A stretch of DNA of 52,006 nucleotides, taken from positions 1 to 52,006 of the forward strand of contig JAFTSU010000020.1 in the NCBI GenBank assembly GCA_017467105.1, in the 5' to 3' direction. The DNA is from Clostridia bacterium (GTDB lineage Bacteria > Bacillota > Clostridia > Oscillospirales > CAG-272). Each line of letters opens with the position of its first letter. The first letter of the stretch is position 1. Position numbers and translations under genes: made by a program. A model generated the notes under the pieces. It was not told the DNA's origin, searched no databases, and saw only the letters and a list, made by a program, of their open reading frames with translations. Shown here piece after piece: positions 8,027-15,822 of this stretch.

Positions 8027-9028
8027 ATGAAAACAGCATTTGAAAACAGCAAGGAGCTTATACAGAAGGTAACTCCTGCTATGTCCTATAACGGAGGAGA
8101 ATTAAAGGAGTGGCAGAGGAACGCAAGAAAAAAGCTTGCAGAGCTTCTCGGAATGGATAAATTCCTAAAGGTATCGGCTGACACCGAGATAGAATATACG
8201 AAGAAGATAGACGGCGCTACCGAAATACGCTTCACCTTCAGAAGCGAGGAGGGGTATCGTGTGCCCTGTCATATGTGGCTTCCCGACGGAGTGGAAAAGC
8301 CACCCGTTATGATATGTCTGCAGGGACACTCTACCGGTATGCACATCTCCCTCGGCAGACCCAAATATGAGGGGGATGCTGAGACTATAAGCGGCGGTGA
8401 CAGAGATTTTTCTGTGAGAGCTATCAAAGAGGGGTTTGCCGCTATTGCTGTGGAGCAGAGAAACTTCGGTGAATGCGGAGGAAACGAAAATGGGCCTCAA
8501 TGCATGGAGTCAAGCATGACTGCTCTGTTGATGGGTAGAACCACCATAGGTGAGAGGGTGTGGGATATCTCCAGACTTATCGACGTGCTTGAGACGGAAT
8601 TTGGCGACAAGGTCGATACCTCTGCCATATGCTGTATGGGTAACTCGGGCGGCGGTACCGCCACCGCTTACGTTGCGGTGCTGGAGGAAAGAGTTGTATT
8701 GGCAATGCCATCCTGCGCTATGTGTACCTATAAGGACTCTATAGGCGCGATGCGCCACTGCACCTGCAACTACGTACCGCATATAGCCGAGTACTTTGAT
8801 ATGGATGATCTTATGGCTATGGCGTGTCCTAAATATTTCATTCAGGTGTCGGGTATAGAGGACAAAATATTCCCTATCGGCGCAGCAGAAAGCGTTTTCA
8901 ACAAGGGCAAGGCGGCGTATGCCTCCTGCGGTATGGGCGACCGTTGCACTTTGGTCAAGGGTAACGGCGGTCACCGCTTCTACGCTGATGACAGCTGGCC
9001 TATCGTACATAAATACCTCGGAATATAA
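8027..9028 (+). CDS. Alpha/beta hydrolase of the acetyl xylan esterase-like (Abhydrolase_7) type
   Basis: The protein has 333 residues. An N-terminal helical stretch (WQRNARKKLAELLG) is followed by a beta strand region ending VPCHMWLPDG, then the fold core with PPVMICLQGH (oxyanion region), the nucleophile elbow CMGNSGGGTA (Ser207), EDKIFP (Asp279) and GNGGHRFY (His316). The conserved MRHCTCNYVPHI segment before the acid is characteristic of the Abhydrolase_7 group, often annotated as sugar-ester hydrolases. AGGAGA precedes the ATG. There is no signal peptide, so it acts inside the cell. A strong hairpin follows the stop. Confidence 0.8.
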   Translation: MKTAFENSKELIQKVTPAMSYNGGELKEWQRNARKKLAELLGMDKFLKVSADTEIEYTKKIDGATEIRFTFRSEEGYRVPCHMWLPDGVEKPPVMICLQGHSTGMHISLGRPKYEGDAETISGGDRDFSVRAIKEGFAAIAVEQRNFGECGGNENGPQCMESSMTALLMGRTTIGERVWDISRLIDVLETEFGDKVDTSAICCMGNSGGGTATAYVAVLEERVVLAMPSCAMCTYKDSIGAMRHCTCNYVPHIAEYFDMDDLMAMACPKYFIQVSGIEDKIFPIGAAESVFNKGKAAYASCGMGDRCTLVKGNGGHRFYADDSWPIVHKYLGI

Positions 9029-9038
9029 TAAATTTCAA

Positions 9039-9067
9039 AGGCGGCGATGCTCTTTTGCTCGCCGCCT
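9039..9067 (+). terminator. Hairpin after the esterase gene
   Basis: A 9-bp stem AGGCGGCGA / TCGCCGCCT with an 11-nt loop begins 11 bp after the stop codon. No T-run follows, so termination may be partial. Confidence 0.55.
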
Positions 9068-9071
9068 AAAT

Positions 9072-9233
9072 ATGAGGAATACCGAGGAAATATTGATGAA
9101 TGCTGCCTATCGCGACAGGTGGGATAATATAGGAGAGATACTCGGTGTTTCAAAATTTCCGCATGAGATACTTGAGCTGCTTGAGTCCGTAGGACTTCAG
9201 CTCGTTGATTTCAAAAACGAATATACGGAGTAA
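9072..9233 (+). CDS. Small orphan ORF of 53 residues, possible gene remnant
   Basis: It encodes MRNTEEILMNAAYRDRW..., a charged, helix-prone peptide with no signal or membrane segment. The ATG lies five bases after a stable hairpin and has no ribosome binding site, so expression is doubtful. It could be the 3' end of a lost dehydrogenase-like gene or chance coding. The family is not recognised. Confidence 0.25.
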   Translation: MRNTEEILMNAAYRDRWDNIGEILGVSKFPHEILELLESVGLQLVDFKNEYTE

Positions 9234-9319
9234 AGGATACGTGACGGTATAGAGTGCGTGACATATCTTAAGGGCAGGTATACTGCGCTGCGGATATGCA
9301 GAAATGCGATGTAAACTGC

Positions 9320-9464
9320 CTAAGTTTATTTCTTAAAAATTCGGTTATCAGCAGTTTTGTTATAGTAATTTGGCTTTTAGCAGTTTTATTATGGCAATTT
9401 GGCTTTTGGCAGTTCCGTTACGGAAATTCGGGTTTTAGAGGTTCCGTTATAAAAAATTCATTCT
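9320..9464. repeat. Degenerate 29-bp tandem repeats (four clear units and one weaker)
   Basis: Units start at 9349, 9378, 9407 and 9436, with a weaker one at 9320, all exactly 29 bp long. The shared pattern is tagcagtt-cgttayggmaat followed by tyggsttt. Unit 3 contains a perfect palindrome TTCCG-TTA-CGGAA. The block ends 24 bp before the start codon of the next gene, in its promoter/leader region, so it may be a multi-site operator or a slippage-prone leader. Confidence 0.7.
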
Positions 9465-9487
9465 CAAAAAACAGGAGAGCGTATAAG

Positions 9488-10816
9488 ATGAAGTCATCAT
9501 TATTCGGTTACAGACCTGAGGAAAAGCAGAATCCTTATATCGGTTTCGTATCCTTTCAGCATTTCAGTGGTGAGAAGCTGTACTCGGATATAACCGTGCT
9601 GCCCGAAAATCGAAGGACCGAGACAGAGAGAGTGGAATGCTTCCCTGTTTCACCTGATGCGGAGGAGCTGGGCAGAGATCAAGGCTGGTATCCGGACAAC
9701 ACGGTAGCTTATATACGGATTTTATGGAAAGAATTCGAGCCAAAGCGCGAAGAGTACGATTACGCTTTTATCGAGAGAATTTTAGATGAAGCGAAGCGTC
9801 ACGGACAGACGGTGCTATTTCGTCTGATGGCGCATAGCACAAGAGCCTCAGACGACGTGCCCGAATGGCTTAAGGAGCTGATTCCCTGCCCTGAACGTCC
9901 TCCCATGAAAAGAATAAAGGATTCACCGACAGATCCCTTGTTTATGGAGCTTTTTCTGAAGGCTGTACGTAAGATAGGTGAGAGATTTGACTCCAACCCG
10001 TATCTTGATGGGGTGGATATTTCTCTGCCGGGCGCGTGGGGCGAGGGCTATAAGCTTGATCTGTATAGCGACGATCTTCTTAACACTATTATGGATACCT
10101 ATCTTGAGGCGTTTCCAACGACGCAGCTCTACACGCAGATCTCACGGCCAAACCTTATAGATTACGCGAGCGGACGCGCTGACGTCGGTTGGAGAGGCGA
10201 CGGTCTGGGAAACCCCTATCATACGGAGGAATACTATCCGCCGAGGATAGAGCGCCTCGCTGATAATTGGAAAAAGGCTCCCGTATCCTTTGAATCGTAT
10301 TGGTGGATGGGAGAGTGGCAAAGACAGGGTTGGGAGATCGATACCATTATTGAAAAAACTTTGGATTGGCATATCAGCACCTTTAATCCGAAGTCTATGC
10401 CTATTCCCTATTCCTGGAGAGAAAAATGCGAGAAGTGGATACGCAGAATGGGCTATCACTTCACCATAAAAAGCGCGCAATACCCCGAAAGTGTAAAGTG
10501 CGGAGAGCGATTCACGGTAAAGCTGGAGATAGAGAATTGCGGCTCTGCGCCATGCTACAAGCCGCTACGTCTGGTGCTTCGGGCGAGAGGGAGCGAGTTA
10601 ATTGAATTTGAGCAGGACGTAGACACTCGCAAGCTTCTGCCGGGCACGCACTCTCTCACGCTTAGCGGTGAGCTATCCTGCGATCTGCCGTCAGACTTAT
10701 ACGACCTGGAGATAGCTTTGATCTCTCCGCACGGCGACACGATCTATTTAGCAACCGACGCGCCATATAATGACGGAGGATATCTGATAGGCAACATCTC
10801 TGTTGTCAAGTTATAA
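9488..10816 (+). CDS. TIM-barrel glycosidase-like protein with C-terminal DUF4832-type domain
   Basis: With the start at 9488 (AGGAGAG eight bases upstream) the protein has 442 residues. The frame is open further back to 9296, but that stretch is the tandem repeat and would add an odd hydrophobic leader. Residues 70-330 resemble a GH42/GH5-like (beta/alpha)8 barrel: VAYIRILWKEFEPKREEYDY, VLFRLMAHSTRASDDVPEW, DGVDISLPGAWGEG, PVSFESYWWMGEW. The last 105 residues form an immunoglobulin-like module (VKCGERFTVKLEIENCGSAP, DLYDLEIALISP), as in DUF4832 proteins. No signal peptide. A glycoside hydrolase activity is likely but unproven; the Glu of GAWGEG and FESYWW are candidate catalytic residues. 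Confidence 0.65.
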   Translation: MKSSLFGYRPEEKQNPYIGFVSFQHFSGEKLYSDITVLPENRRTETERVECFPVSPDAEELGRDQGWYPDNTVAYIRILWKEFEPKREEYDYAFIERILDEAKRHGQTVLFRLMAHSTRASDDVPEWLKELIPCPERPPMKRIKDSPTDPLFMELFLKAVRKIGERFDSNPYLDGVDISLPGAWGEGYKLDLYSDDLLNTIMDTYLEAFPTTQLYTQISRPNLIDYASGRADVGWRGDGLGNPYHTEEYYPPRIERLADNWKKAPVSFESYWWMGEWQRQGWEIDTIIEKTLDWHISTFNPKSMPIPYSWREKCEKWIRRMGYHFTIKSAQYPESVKCGERFTVKLEIENCGSAPCYKPLRLVLRARGSELIEFEQDVDTRKLLPGTHSLTLSGELSCDLPSDLYDLEIALISPHGDTIYLATDAPYNDGGYLIGNISVVKL

Positions 10817-10849
10817 TTTAATCTTGCAAACGCACGCGAGGAAAGCAAA

Positions 10850-12025
10850 ATGAACTTTGAACCATTACAGATCTTTATGGATAAGCTTACAAGGTGGCGA
10901 ATACCCGGCAACTCGATAATCGTATCCATAGACGGCAAAGAAGTCTTTAAATATCAATCCGGCTACGAAAATCTGGAGCGCGGGATAAGAATGAACGAAG
11001 GAAAGCTCTTCAACATTTTTTCCTGTTCCAAGCCCATAACCGTCATAGCCGCCATGCAGTTATACGAGAGAGGATTATTTTCTCTGGACGATCCTCTCTG
11101 TGAGTATCTGCCGGAATATGAAGATATGTACGTTTCAGACGGTAATGGGGGCGTAAAACGGGCAAAGAATCCTATAACTCTCCGTCATCTGTTTACTATG
11201 ACGGCAGGATTTAACTACGATCTGAGCGCGAGCGCCTTTGATGTGGCGAGAAGGCTTACGGACGGAAAAATGAACACGAGAACGGTTATTCGCTGTCTTG
11301 CAAAAGAGCCTCTGTCATTTGAGCCGGGAGAGAGATGGCAATACAGTCTGTGTCATGACGTGCTGGCGGTTGCCGTAGAGGAAATAAGCGGCAAAAAATT
11401 CCGCGATTACGTACGTGAAAACATATTCGAGCCTCTCGAAATGAACGACTCTTACTATCACTATAACGGTTCTGAAGAGAACATTGCGGAGCTTTACCGA
11501 TACGATGAGGGTGGCGAGGACGATCCTGTAAAGCAGCAGGCATCGGGCTTCAGCCGCGACGGCGGTCAAATAGTGAACGTGGGTAAAAGCGTCAGATATA
11601 TTCTCGGCAGTGAGTATGACAGCGGCGGAGCCGGTATTACCACGTCCTTAGAGGATTACTCAAAATTCGCCATTGCTATGTCGCTCGGCGGACGTGGGAA
11701 AAACGGCGAGAAAATAATCTCGGAAAACACGATAGATCTGATACGGACAAATCAGCTGTCTGCGTCGCAGCTCACGGACTTCAATTGGCCGCAGCTCTCC
11801 GGTTACGGCTACGGACTTGGCGTGAGGACTATGATAGACCCGAACGCAGCGTATGGTTTAGGAAATATCGGTGAGTTCGGTTGGGGAGGAGCGGCAGGCG
11901 CTACTCTGCTCGTCGACCCGGAAATCAAGCTTTCTGTCGCGTACGCGCATCATATGTTAAATCAGCAGGAAAGCTATTATCAGCCGAGGCTTCGCGACGC
12001 GGTATATCGGAGCATCAGAGGATAG
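10850..12025 (+). CDS. Serine hydrolase of the beta-lactamase/esterase family
   Basis: The 391-residue protein carries the class C beta-lactamase/D-peptidase fold signatures: the S-x-x-K motif at Ser58-Lys61 (FSCSKPIT) and the tyrosine motif as YSLCHDVLAVAVEEISGK, where the usual Asn of Y-x-N is replaced by Leu. A Gly-rich GWGGAAGATLLVDPE near the C-terminus replaces the KTG box. Such proteins (PF00144) include esterases and peptidases. The absence of a signal peptide argues against cell-wall work and for a cytoplasmic esterase. GAGGAAAG precedes the ATG. It is 33 bp after the DUF4832-type gene and 54 bp before the HAD gene, so the three probably form one operon. Confidence 0.8.
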   Translation: MNFEPLQIFMDKLTRWRIPGNSIIVSIDGKEVFKYQSGYENLERGIRMNEGKLFNIFSCSKPITVIAAMQLYERGLFSLDDPLCEYLPEYEDMYVSDGNGGVKRAKNPITLRHLFTMTAGFNYDLSASAFDVARRLTDGKMNTRTVIRCLAKEPLSFEPGERWQYSLCHDVLAVAVEEISGKKFRDYVRENIFEPLEMNDSYYHYNGSEENIAELYRYDEGGEDDPVKQQASGFSRDGGQIVNVGKSVRYILGSEYDSGGAGITTSLEDYSKFAIAMSLGGRGKNGEKIISENTIDLIRTNQLSASQLTDFNWPQLSGYGYGLGVRTMIDPNAAYGLGNIGEFGWGGAAGATLLVDPEIKLSVAYAHHMLNQQESYYQPRLRDAVYRSIRG

Positions 12026-12079
12026 GTGCGGATAACGAGCACACCATAACAGACAAAAAATCAAGGAATAGGTAAAACG

Positions 12080-12748
12080 ATGAAGATAAACGGCGTAATA
12101 TTTGATATGGACGGCACACTTGTGGACTCCCTCTCGTTCTGGGAGCATTTATGGTTTGAAATAGGTACGAGATATCTTAGCAATCCGAGCTTTTTGCCGG
12201 AAAAAGATGACGACAAGCGTGTGCGCACAATGATATACAAGGACGCTATGCGCTTCATAATGGAGAAGTACAGAATAGTAGAGGACGAAGAAAGGTTTGA
12301 AATTTTTTCGGTCAATCTCATAACCGATTTCTACAAAAGTATAGCAAAAGCAAAACCCGGCGCTGTCGAGCTGCTTGAGTATCTTAAAAAGCAGGGGATA
12401 AAAATATGCCTTGCCTCCGCCACGGCAAGACGGGAAATCGGAACGTCCCTTGAGGCAACGGGTCTTTTAAAATATTTTGATCATATACTGTCCTGCGCGG
12501 ATCTTGGCGTAGGCAAGGAGAAGCCTGACGTATATCTTGAGGCGCTTGCGCAGATGGGGCTTCCGGCAGATAACGTATGGGTGGTTGAGGACTCATACGT
12601 AGCTCTGGAAAGCGCAAAGAGCGCAGGCTTAAAGACCGTTGGGGTGTACGATAAATACAGCTACAACCAAGACAGACTTCGCGCGTCGGCTGACGTGTAT
12701 CTAGGCGAAGGACATACTCTGGCAGAGCTGACCAAAATATTTGAATAA
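12080..12748 (+). CDS. HAD-IA family phosphatase, beta-phosphoglucomutase-like
   Basis: The 222-residue protein starts with motif I FDMDGTLVDS (nucleophile Asp9, acid/base Asp11). Motif II is in ICLASATARREI, the Lys motif in GVGKEKPDVYLEA, and motif III reads VWVVEDSYVALESAKSAGLKTVGVYD. A helical cap sits between motifs I and II, as in subfamily IA phosphatases and beta-phosphoglucomutase. Typical substrates are sugar phosphates, which fits the surrounding glycan genes. Last gene of the operon; a terminator begins six bases after its stop. Confidence 0.85.
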   Translation: MKINGVIFDMDGTLVDSLSFWEHLWFEIGTRYLSNPSFLPEKDDDKRVRTMIYKDAMRFIMEKYRIVEDEERFEIFSVNLITDFYKSIAKAKPGAVELLEYLKKQGIKICLASATARREIGTSLEATGLLKYFDHILSCADLGVGKEKPDVYLEALAQMGLPADNVWVVEDSYVALESAKSAGLKTVGVYDKYSYNQDRLRASADVYLGEGHTLAELTKIFE

Positions 12749-12753
12749 AATAG

Positions 12754-12810
12754 AGCGAGGACGAAAAGCCCGGGGATATTCCCCTGACTTAGTCCTCGCT
12801 GTTTTATTTT
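12754..12810 (+). terminator. Terminator, probably bidirectional
   Basis: The outer stem AGCGAGGAC (12754-12762) / GTCCTCGCT (12792-12800) encloses an inner CGGGGA/TCCCCTG-like stem and is followed by GTTTTATTTT. On the minus strand a T-rich run also follows, so it can end the converging lipoprotein gene. Confidence 0.85.
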
Positions 12811-12848
12811 GTTAACCGTTTCTTTTAGAGTCGTATGACGGCTGCCTC

Positions 12849-13250
12849 TTACCTTACCGTTATTCTGGCTGCAACGATCTGGGGCGGCATGCTGAGCATC
12901 ACCTGTCCGCTGTACAGTATCTCAACGGTATCACCCACGTTAAGAGAATCGCGGGAAATCTCTCTTCCGTCTATACCGAAATACACAGTTTCATCCGGTG
13001 TAATAACCCAATGAACGCCAAAGGTGTATTCACTCTCAAGTACCGTGACCTCAAGCTTATCGTCTATCTTATCAATTCTGGCAAGCATAGAGACGGAGCT
13101 GCCTATCTCATCCGATCTGCCCTGTGAAGAGCCTGAGTTTCCCACGCCGCCGTTACCCTCCGGAGAGCCGTCACCACCCTGCCCTATATGGCAGGAAAAA
13201 AGAGTCAGCGCCGATAAAAGCAATATAATATTTATCATAAATCTTCTCAT
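12849..13250 (-). CDS. Small lipoprotein with a beta-barrel-like (DUF3221/OB-type) domain
   Basis: The 133-residue protein has a lipoprotein signal (MRRFMINIILLLSALTLFSC, lipid Cys20), a Gly/Ser-rich spacer and a compact all-beta domain of about 85 residues (VSMLARIDKIDDKLEVTVLE, then SLNVGDTVEILYSG and QIVAARITVR). The layout resembles small secreted Firmicute DUF3221-type proteins, but the assignment is tentative. After the lipid Cys it shares the IGQGG spacer with the divergent nucleotidase lipoprotein, so the leader segments probably have a common origin. Anchored on the outer face of the membrane; function unknown. Confidence 0.6.
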   Translation of the reverse strand: MRRFMINIILLLSALTLFSCHIGQGGDGSPEGNGGVGNSGSSQGRSDEIGSSVSMLARIDKIDDKLEVTVLESEYTFGVHWVITPDETVYFGIDGREISRDSLNVGDTVEILYSGQVMLSMPPQIVAARITVR

Positions 13251-13289
13251 TTTAGCCTCAATATCAGTATTCGCAAGTATTACTGCTTT

Positions 13290-13318
13290 ATTCTAGCATT
13301 TTACTCATCTGTTGTCAA
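13290..13318 (-). promoter_or_regulatory. Promoter of the small lipoprotein gene
   Basis: Minus strand: TTGACA (13318-13313), 17 bp, TAGAAT (13295-13290) with extended -10 TG. Confidence 0.75.
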
Positions 13319-13376
13319 TATATTCCTTAAGTTATATTACGGTTTTACTATATTTGGGTATTTTTCCCGTGCGGGA

Positions 13377-13405
13377 TTGAAAAACCGTTCACCGTATGTT
13401 ATAAT
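13377..13405 (+). promoter_or_regulatory. Promoter of the nucleotidase lipoprotein gene
   Basis: TTGAAA (13377-13382), 17 bp, TATAAT (13400-13405) with extended -10 TG. The -35 overlaps the first possible start of the ORF, confirming that translation begins downstream at 13437. Confidence 0.85.
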
Positions 13406-13436
13406 GAATTTAAAACTCAGAAAAAGTGAGAAAATT

Positions 13437-14987
13437 ATGAAAAATAAAATTATATCTCTGTTATTGCTGCTTATTACCGTCCTGACGGTAAGCTCTTGTA
13501 CAATTAATCTCAACATCGGTCAGGGTGGTGGCGGAGAGCAAAATGGAGGCGAAGCGGATTGCCTTCACGCCGACGTAAACGATGACGGCGAGTGCGATAA
13601 ATGCTTCGATTCCCTGCTTGTCGTAATAGATTTCTATGCGATAAACGATCTGCACGGCAAGCTCCTTGATACCGACAGCCAGCCGGGTGTAGACGAGCTT
13701 ACCACCTATCTGAAGAAAAGAGGCGATATTGACGAGCATACCGTGCTGATCTCCTCGGGAGATATGTGGCAAGGCAGCTCGGAGTCTAATCTGACTCGCG
13801 GCAAGATCGTTACGGAATGGATGAACGAATTGGACTTCGTATCTATGACGATAGGAAACCACGAGTTCGATTGGGGCGAGGAGTATATAGAGGAAAATCT
13901 TAAGGCGGCTGAATTTCCCTTCCTGGCGATCAATATCTATGAGAGGGAAACGAATACTCCGGTGGATTACTGCGCGCCCTCCGTTATGATCGAGCGCGGT
14001 GGCATACAGATAGGAATAATCGGCGCTATCGGTGACTGCTACTCGTCGATCTCTCCGGACAAGGTTGAGGACGTTTACTTCAAGACCGGTGACGAGCTGA
14101 CCGAGCTGATAAAGGATGAGGCTACGAGGCTTAGAGATGGCGGCGCGGATCTGATAATCTATTCTCTGCACGACGGATACGGCAGCTCCGGCTCAAGCGG
14201 AGGAATGATATCGAGCAATAGAATCTCCTCCTATTACGACCCTTCCCTGTCTCAAGGGTATATTGATCTTGTTTTTGAGGGACACACGCATCAAAGATAC
14301 GTTTTCCATGATACCTACGACGTTTATCACCTGCAAAACGGAGGCGAAAACAAGGGTATTTCTCACGCTGAGATAGCCATAAACCAGATAACAGGTACAC
14401 TCGTCGTAACTGAGGCAAGCTTTATCTCCACAAGTAATTACACGGGACTTGAGGATGATCCGATAGTAAACGACCTTAAGGATAAGTACGGTGATGATAT
14501 CGCGAAGGGGGATGAGGTCCTCGGTTTTAATCCAAGCTACAAGGACGACTACTACGTCTGTGGAAAGGTGGCGGAGCTGTACGCTGATTTTGGCGTTAGG
14601 ACCTGGGGAGATGAATACGATATCGTGCTTGGCGGCGGATACCTTTCGCTGAGAAGTCCCTATTCTCTCGGTGAAGGAGAGATCAGATACTCCGACCTTC
14701 AGATGATACTGCCCTTTGATAACAAGCTTGCTCTCTGCTCTGTTAAGGGTGAGGATCTATTACGCAAATTCATCAATACAAGTAATTCAAATTATCATAT
14801 CTATTATACAGAATACGGCGCAAGTATTAAGGAAAAAATTGACACGGATGCCACCTATTACATAATAGTGGATATGTATACCGCGCTTTACGCGCCAAAC
14901 AAGCTCACGCTGATCGAGGAATATCCGGAGGAGATATACGCGAGAGATCTGCTTGGTGAATATATAAAAACGGTTGGACTAAAATAA
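13437..14987 (+). CDS. Lipoprotein 5'-nucleotidase / UDP-sugar hydrolase family metallophosphatase
   Basis: From the ATG at 13437 the protein has 516 residues. It starts with a lipoprotein signal (lipid Cys21 in TVSSC), then a Gly-rich spacer and a cysteine-rich linker, H44-A-D-V-N-D-D-G-E-C-D-K-C. The metallophosphatase domain has all family motifs: INDLHGK (metal D71, H73), ISSGDMWQGS, IGNHEFDWG, LHDG and FEGHTHQ. The C-terminal part matches the UshA substrate domain. Such enzymes hydrolyse extracellular nucleotides and UDP-sugars to salvage phosphate and nucleosides. Membrane-anchored, outward facing. A long perfect hairpin ends the transcript. Confidence 0.9.
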   Translation: MKNKIISLLLLLITVLTVSSCTINLNIGQGGGGEQNGGEADCLHADVNDDGECDKCFDSLLVVIDFYAINDLHGKLLDTDSQPGVDELTTYLKKRGDIDEHTVLISSGDMWQGSSESNLTRGKIVTEWMNELDFVSMTIGNHEFDWGEEYIEENLKAAEFPFLAINIYERETNTPVDYCAPSVMIERGGIQIGIIGAIGDCYSSISPDKVEDVYFKTGDELTELIKDEATRLRDGGADLIIYSLHDGYGSSGSSGGMISSNRISSYYDPSLSQGYIDLVFEGHTHQRYVFHDTYDVYHLQNGGENKGISHAEIAINQITGTLVVTEASFISTSNYTGLEDDPIVNDLKDKYGDDIAKGDEVLGFNPSYKDDYYVCGKVAELYADFGVRTWGDEYDIVLGGGYLSLRSPYSLGEGEIRYSDLQMILPFDNKLALCSVKGEDLLRKFINTSNSNYHIYYTEYGASIKEKIDTDATYYIIVDMYTALYAPNKLTLIEEYPEEIYARDLLGEYIKTVGLK

Positions 14988-15007
14988 TAAAACTCGGATA
15001 GATAAAG

Positions 15008-15050
15008 AAAGAGATAACAAATCGGCACAAATCGATTTGTTATCTCTTTT
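15008..15050. terminator. Bidirectional terminator between converging genes
   Basis: A perfect 17-bp stem (15008-15024 with 15033-15049), loop of 8, rich in A on one arm and T on the other. It separates the nucleotidase (plus) from the serS operon (minus). Confidence 0.9.
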
Positions 15051-15066
15051 ACAATAAAGGTTAATA

Positions 15067-15729
15067 TTATTTGCTGACCGAGGCGGATAGATGCTTCGCT
15101 ATCCTCTCAATATTGACGCTGTCCCTTTCTGCACCAAGCGTAAAATCACGGTAAACAGCATTTACTGCTTCTGCGGTATTACGAACAGAGCCGGTATTGG
15201 CTATGAAGGCATGGAAACGAGGCGCGGTGTCGGGAATTGTCAAGTAGTCGCTCTCGTTCTGGGAAATACGGCTCTCATACTTTTTCTGACCTTCGGGGGT
15301 GGGATTATCTCCGAGGAAGCGAAGGCGAAGGCGTTCGCGGATAACTTCGAGGTCATCGTAAACGTAGACTCCGCAGGGGCTTAAGTCTCCTGCATTTCTG
15401 ACAAGAGAGCCTACGCCGTTGATGTCAAGAACGAGAAGAGGTATCTTCCCTTCCGAGATAATACGCTCAACCTCTGCTCTTGGCGTGCCGTAGAAATTAC
15501 CTGCGTACTCGGTATGCTCAAGCACACCGCCGTTAGCTATAAGCTCACGGAACTCCGATATAGTTATATAAATATACTCCGCGTCAAAGGAGTCACCCCG
15601 TCTCTGTCTGGTGGTGACACTGCGGACAAACTCGAATCTTGGGTCTATCTTTATCAGCTCATACGCCACCGTGGTCTTGCCGACTGCGGATGGACCTGCG
15701 ATGATAAGAAGGCAATTTTCTCTTTTCAT
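15067..15729 (-). CDS. Guanylate kinase-like P-loop protein
   Basis: The protein has 220 residues with a Walker A motif GPSAVGKTT (12-20). It continues with the GMP-binding region of guanylate kinases: FVRSVTTRQRRGDSFDAEYIYI matches the 'vSvTTRpPRpgEvdG.dY.Fvs' block, and GVLEHTEYAGNFYGTP matches 'f.E.a.y.gn.YGTp'. The usual length is about 200 residues; the extra tail is charged and unremarkable. It phosphorylates GMP to GDP if it is a true Gmk. The slightly diverged GMP site means it could be a paralogue rather than the housekeeping enzyme. It lies 93 bp after serS and ends at a bidirectional terminator, so it is the last gene of the T-box transcript. Confidence 0.8.
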   Translation of the reverse strand: MKRENCLLIIAGPSAVGKTTVAYELIKIDPRFEFVRSVTTRQRRGDSFDAEYIYITISEFRELIANGGVLEHTEYAGNFYGTPRAEVERIISEGKIPLLVLDINGVGSLVRNAGDLSPCGVYVYDDLEVIRERLRLRFLGDNPTPEGQKKYESRISQNESDYLTIPDTAPRFHAFIANTGSVRNTAEAVNAVYRDFTLGAERDSVNIERIAKHLSASVSK

Positions 15730-15822
15730 TCCATTCTCCTATGAGTAATTGATTACGGGCAATTAAAACTGAAATGCGTTTCTCCGCCCGAAAACTCTAC
15801 ACGGGGTGGGGTCAAATGATAA

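Noticed and set aside
8510-9010. 166-codon minus-strand ORF
   Set aside because: Antisense to the esterase with intact catalytic triad.
7225-9028. Microcompartment or metabolosome locus around the glycyl radical enzyme
   Set aside because: The following genes are two alpha/beta hydrolases; no BMC shell protein or aldehyde dehydrogenase is present in the window.
9296-9487. Longer N-terminus for the DUF4832-type protein
   Set aside because: It would translate the 29-bp tandem repeat into a hydrophobic stretch, and a good ribosome binding site precedes 9488.
13461-14171. 236-codon minus-strand ORF
   Set aside because: Antisense to the nucleotidase, which carries every family motif.
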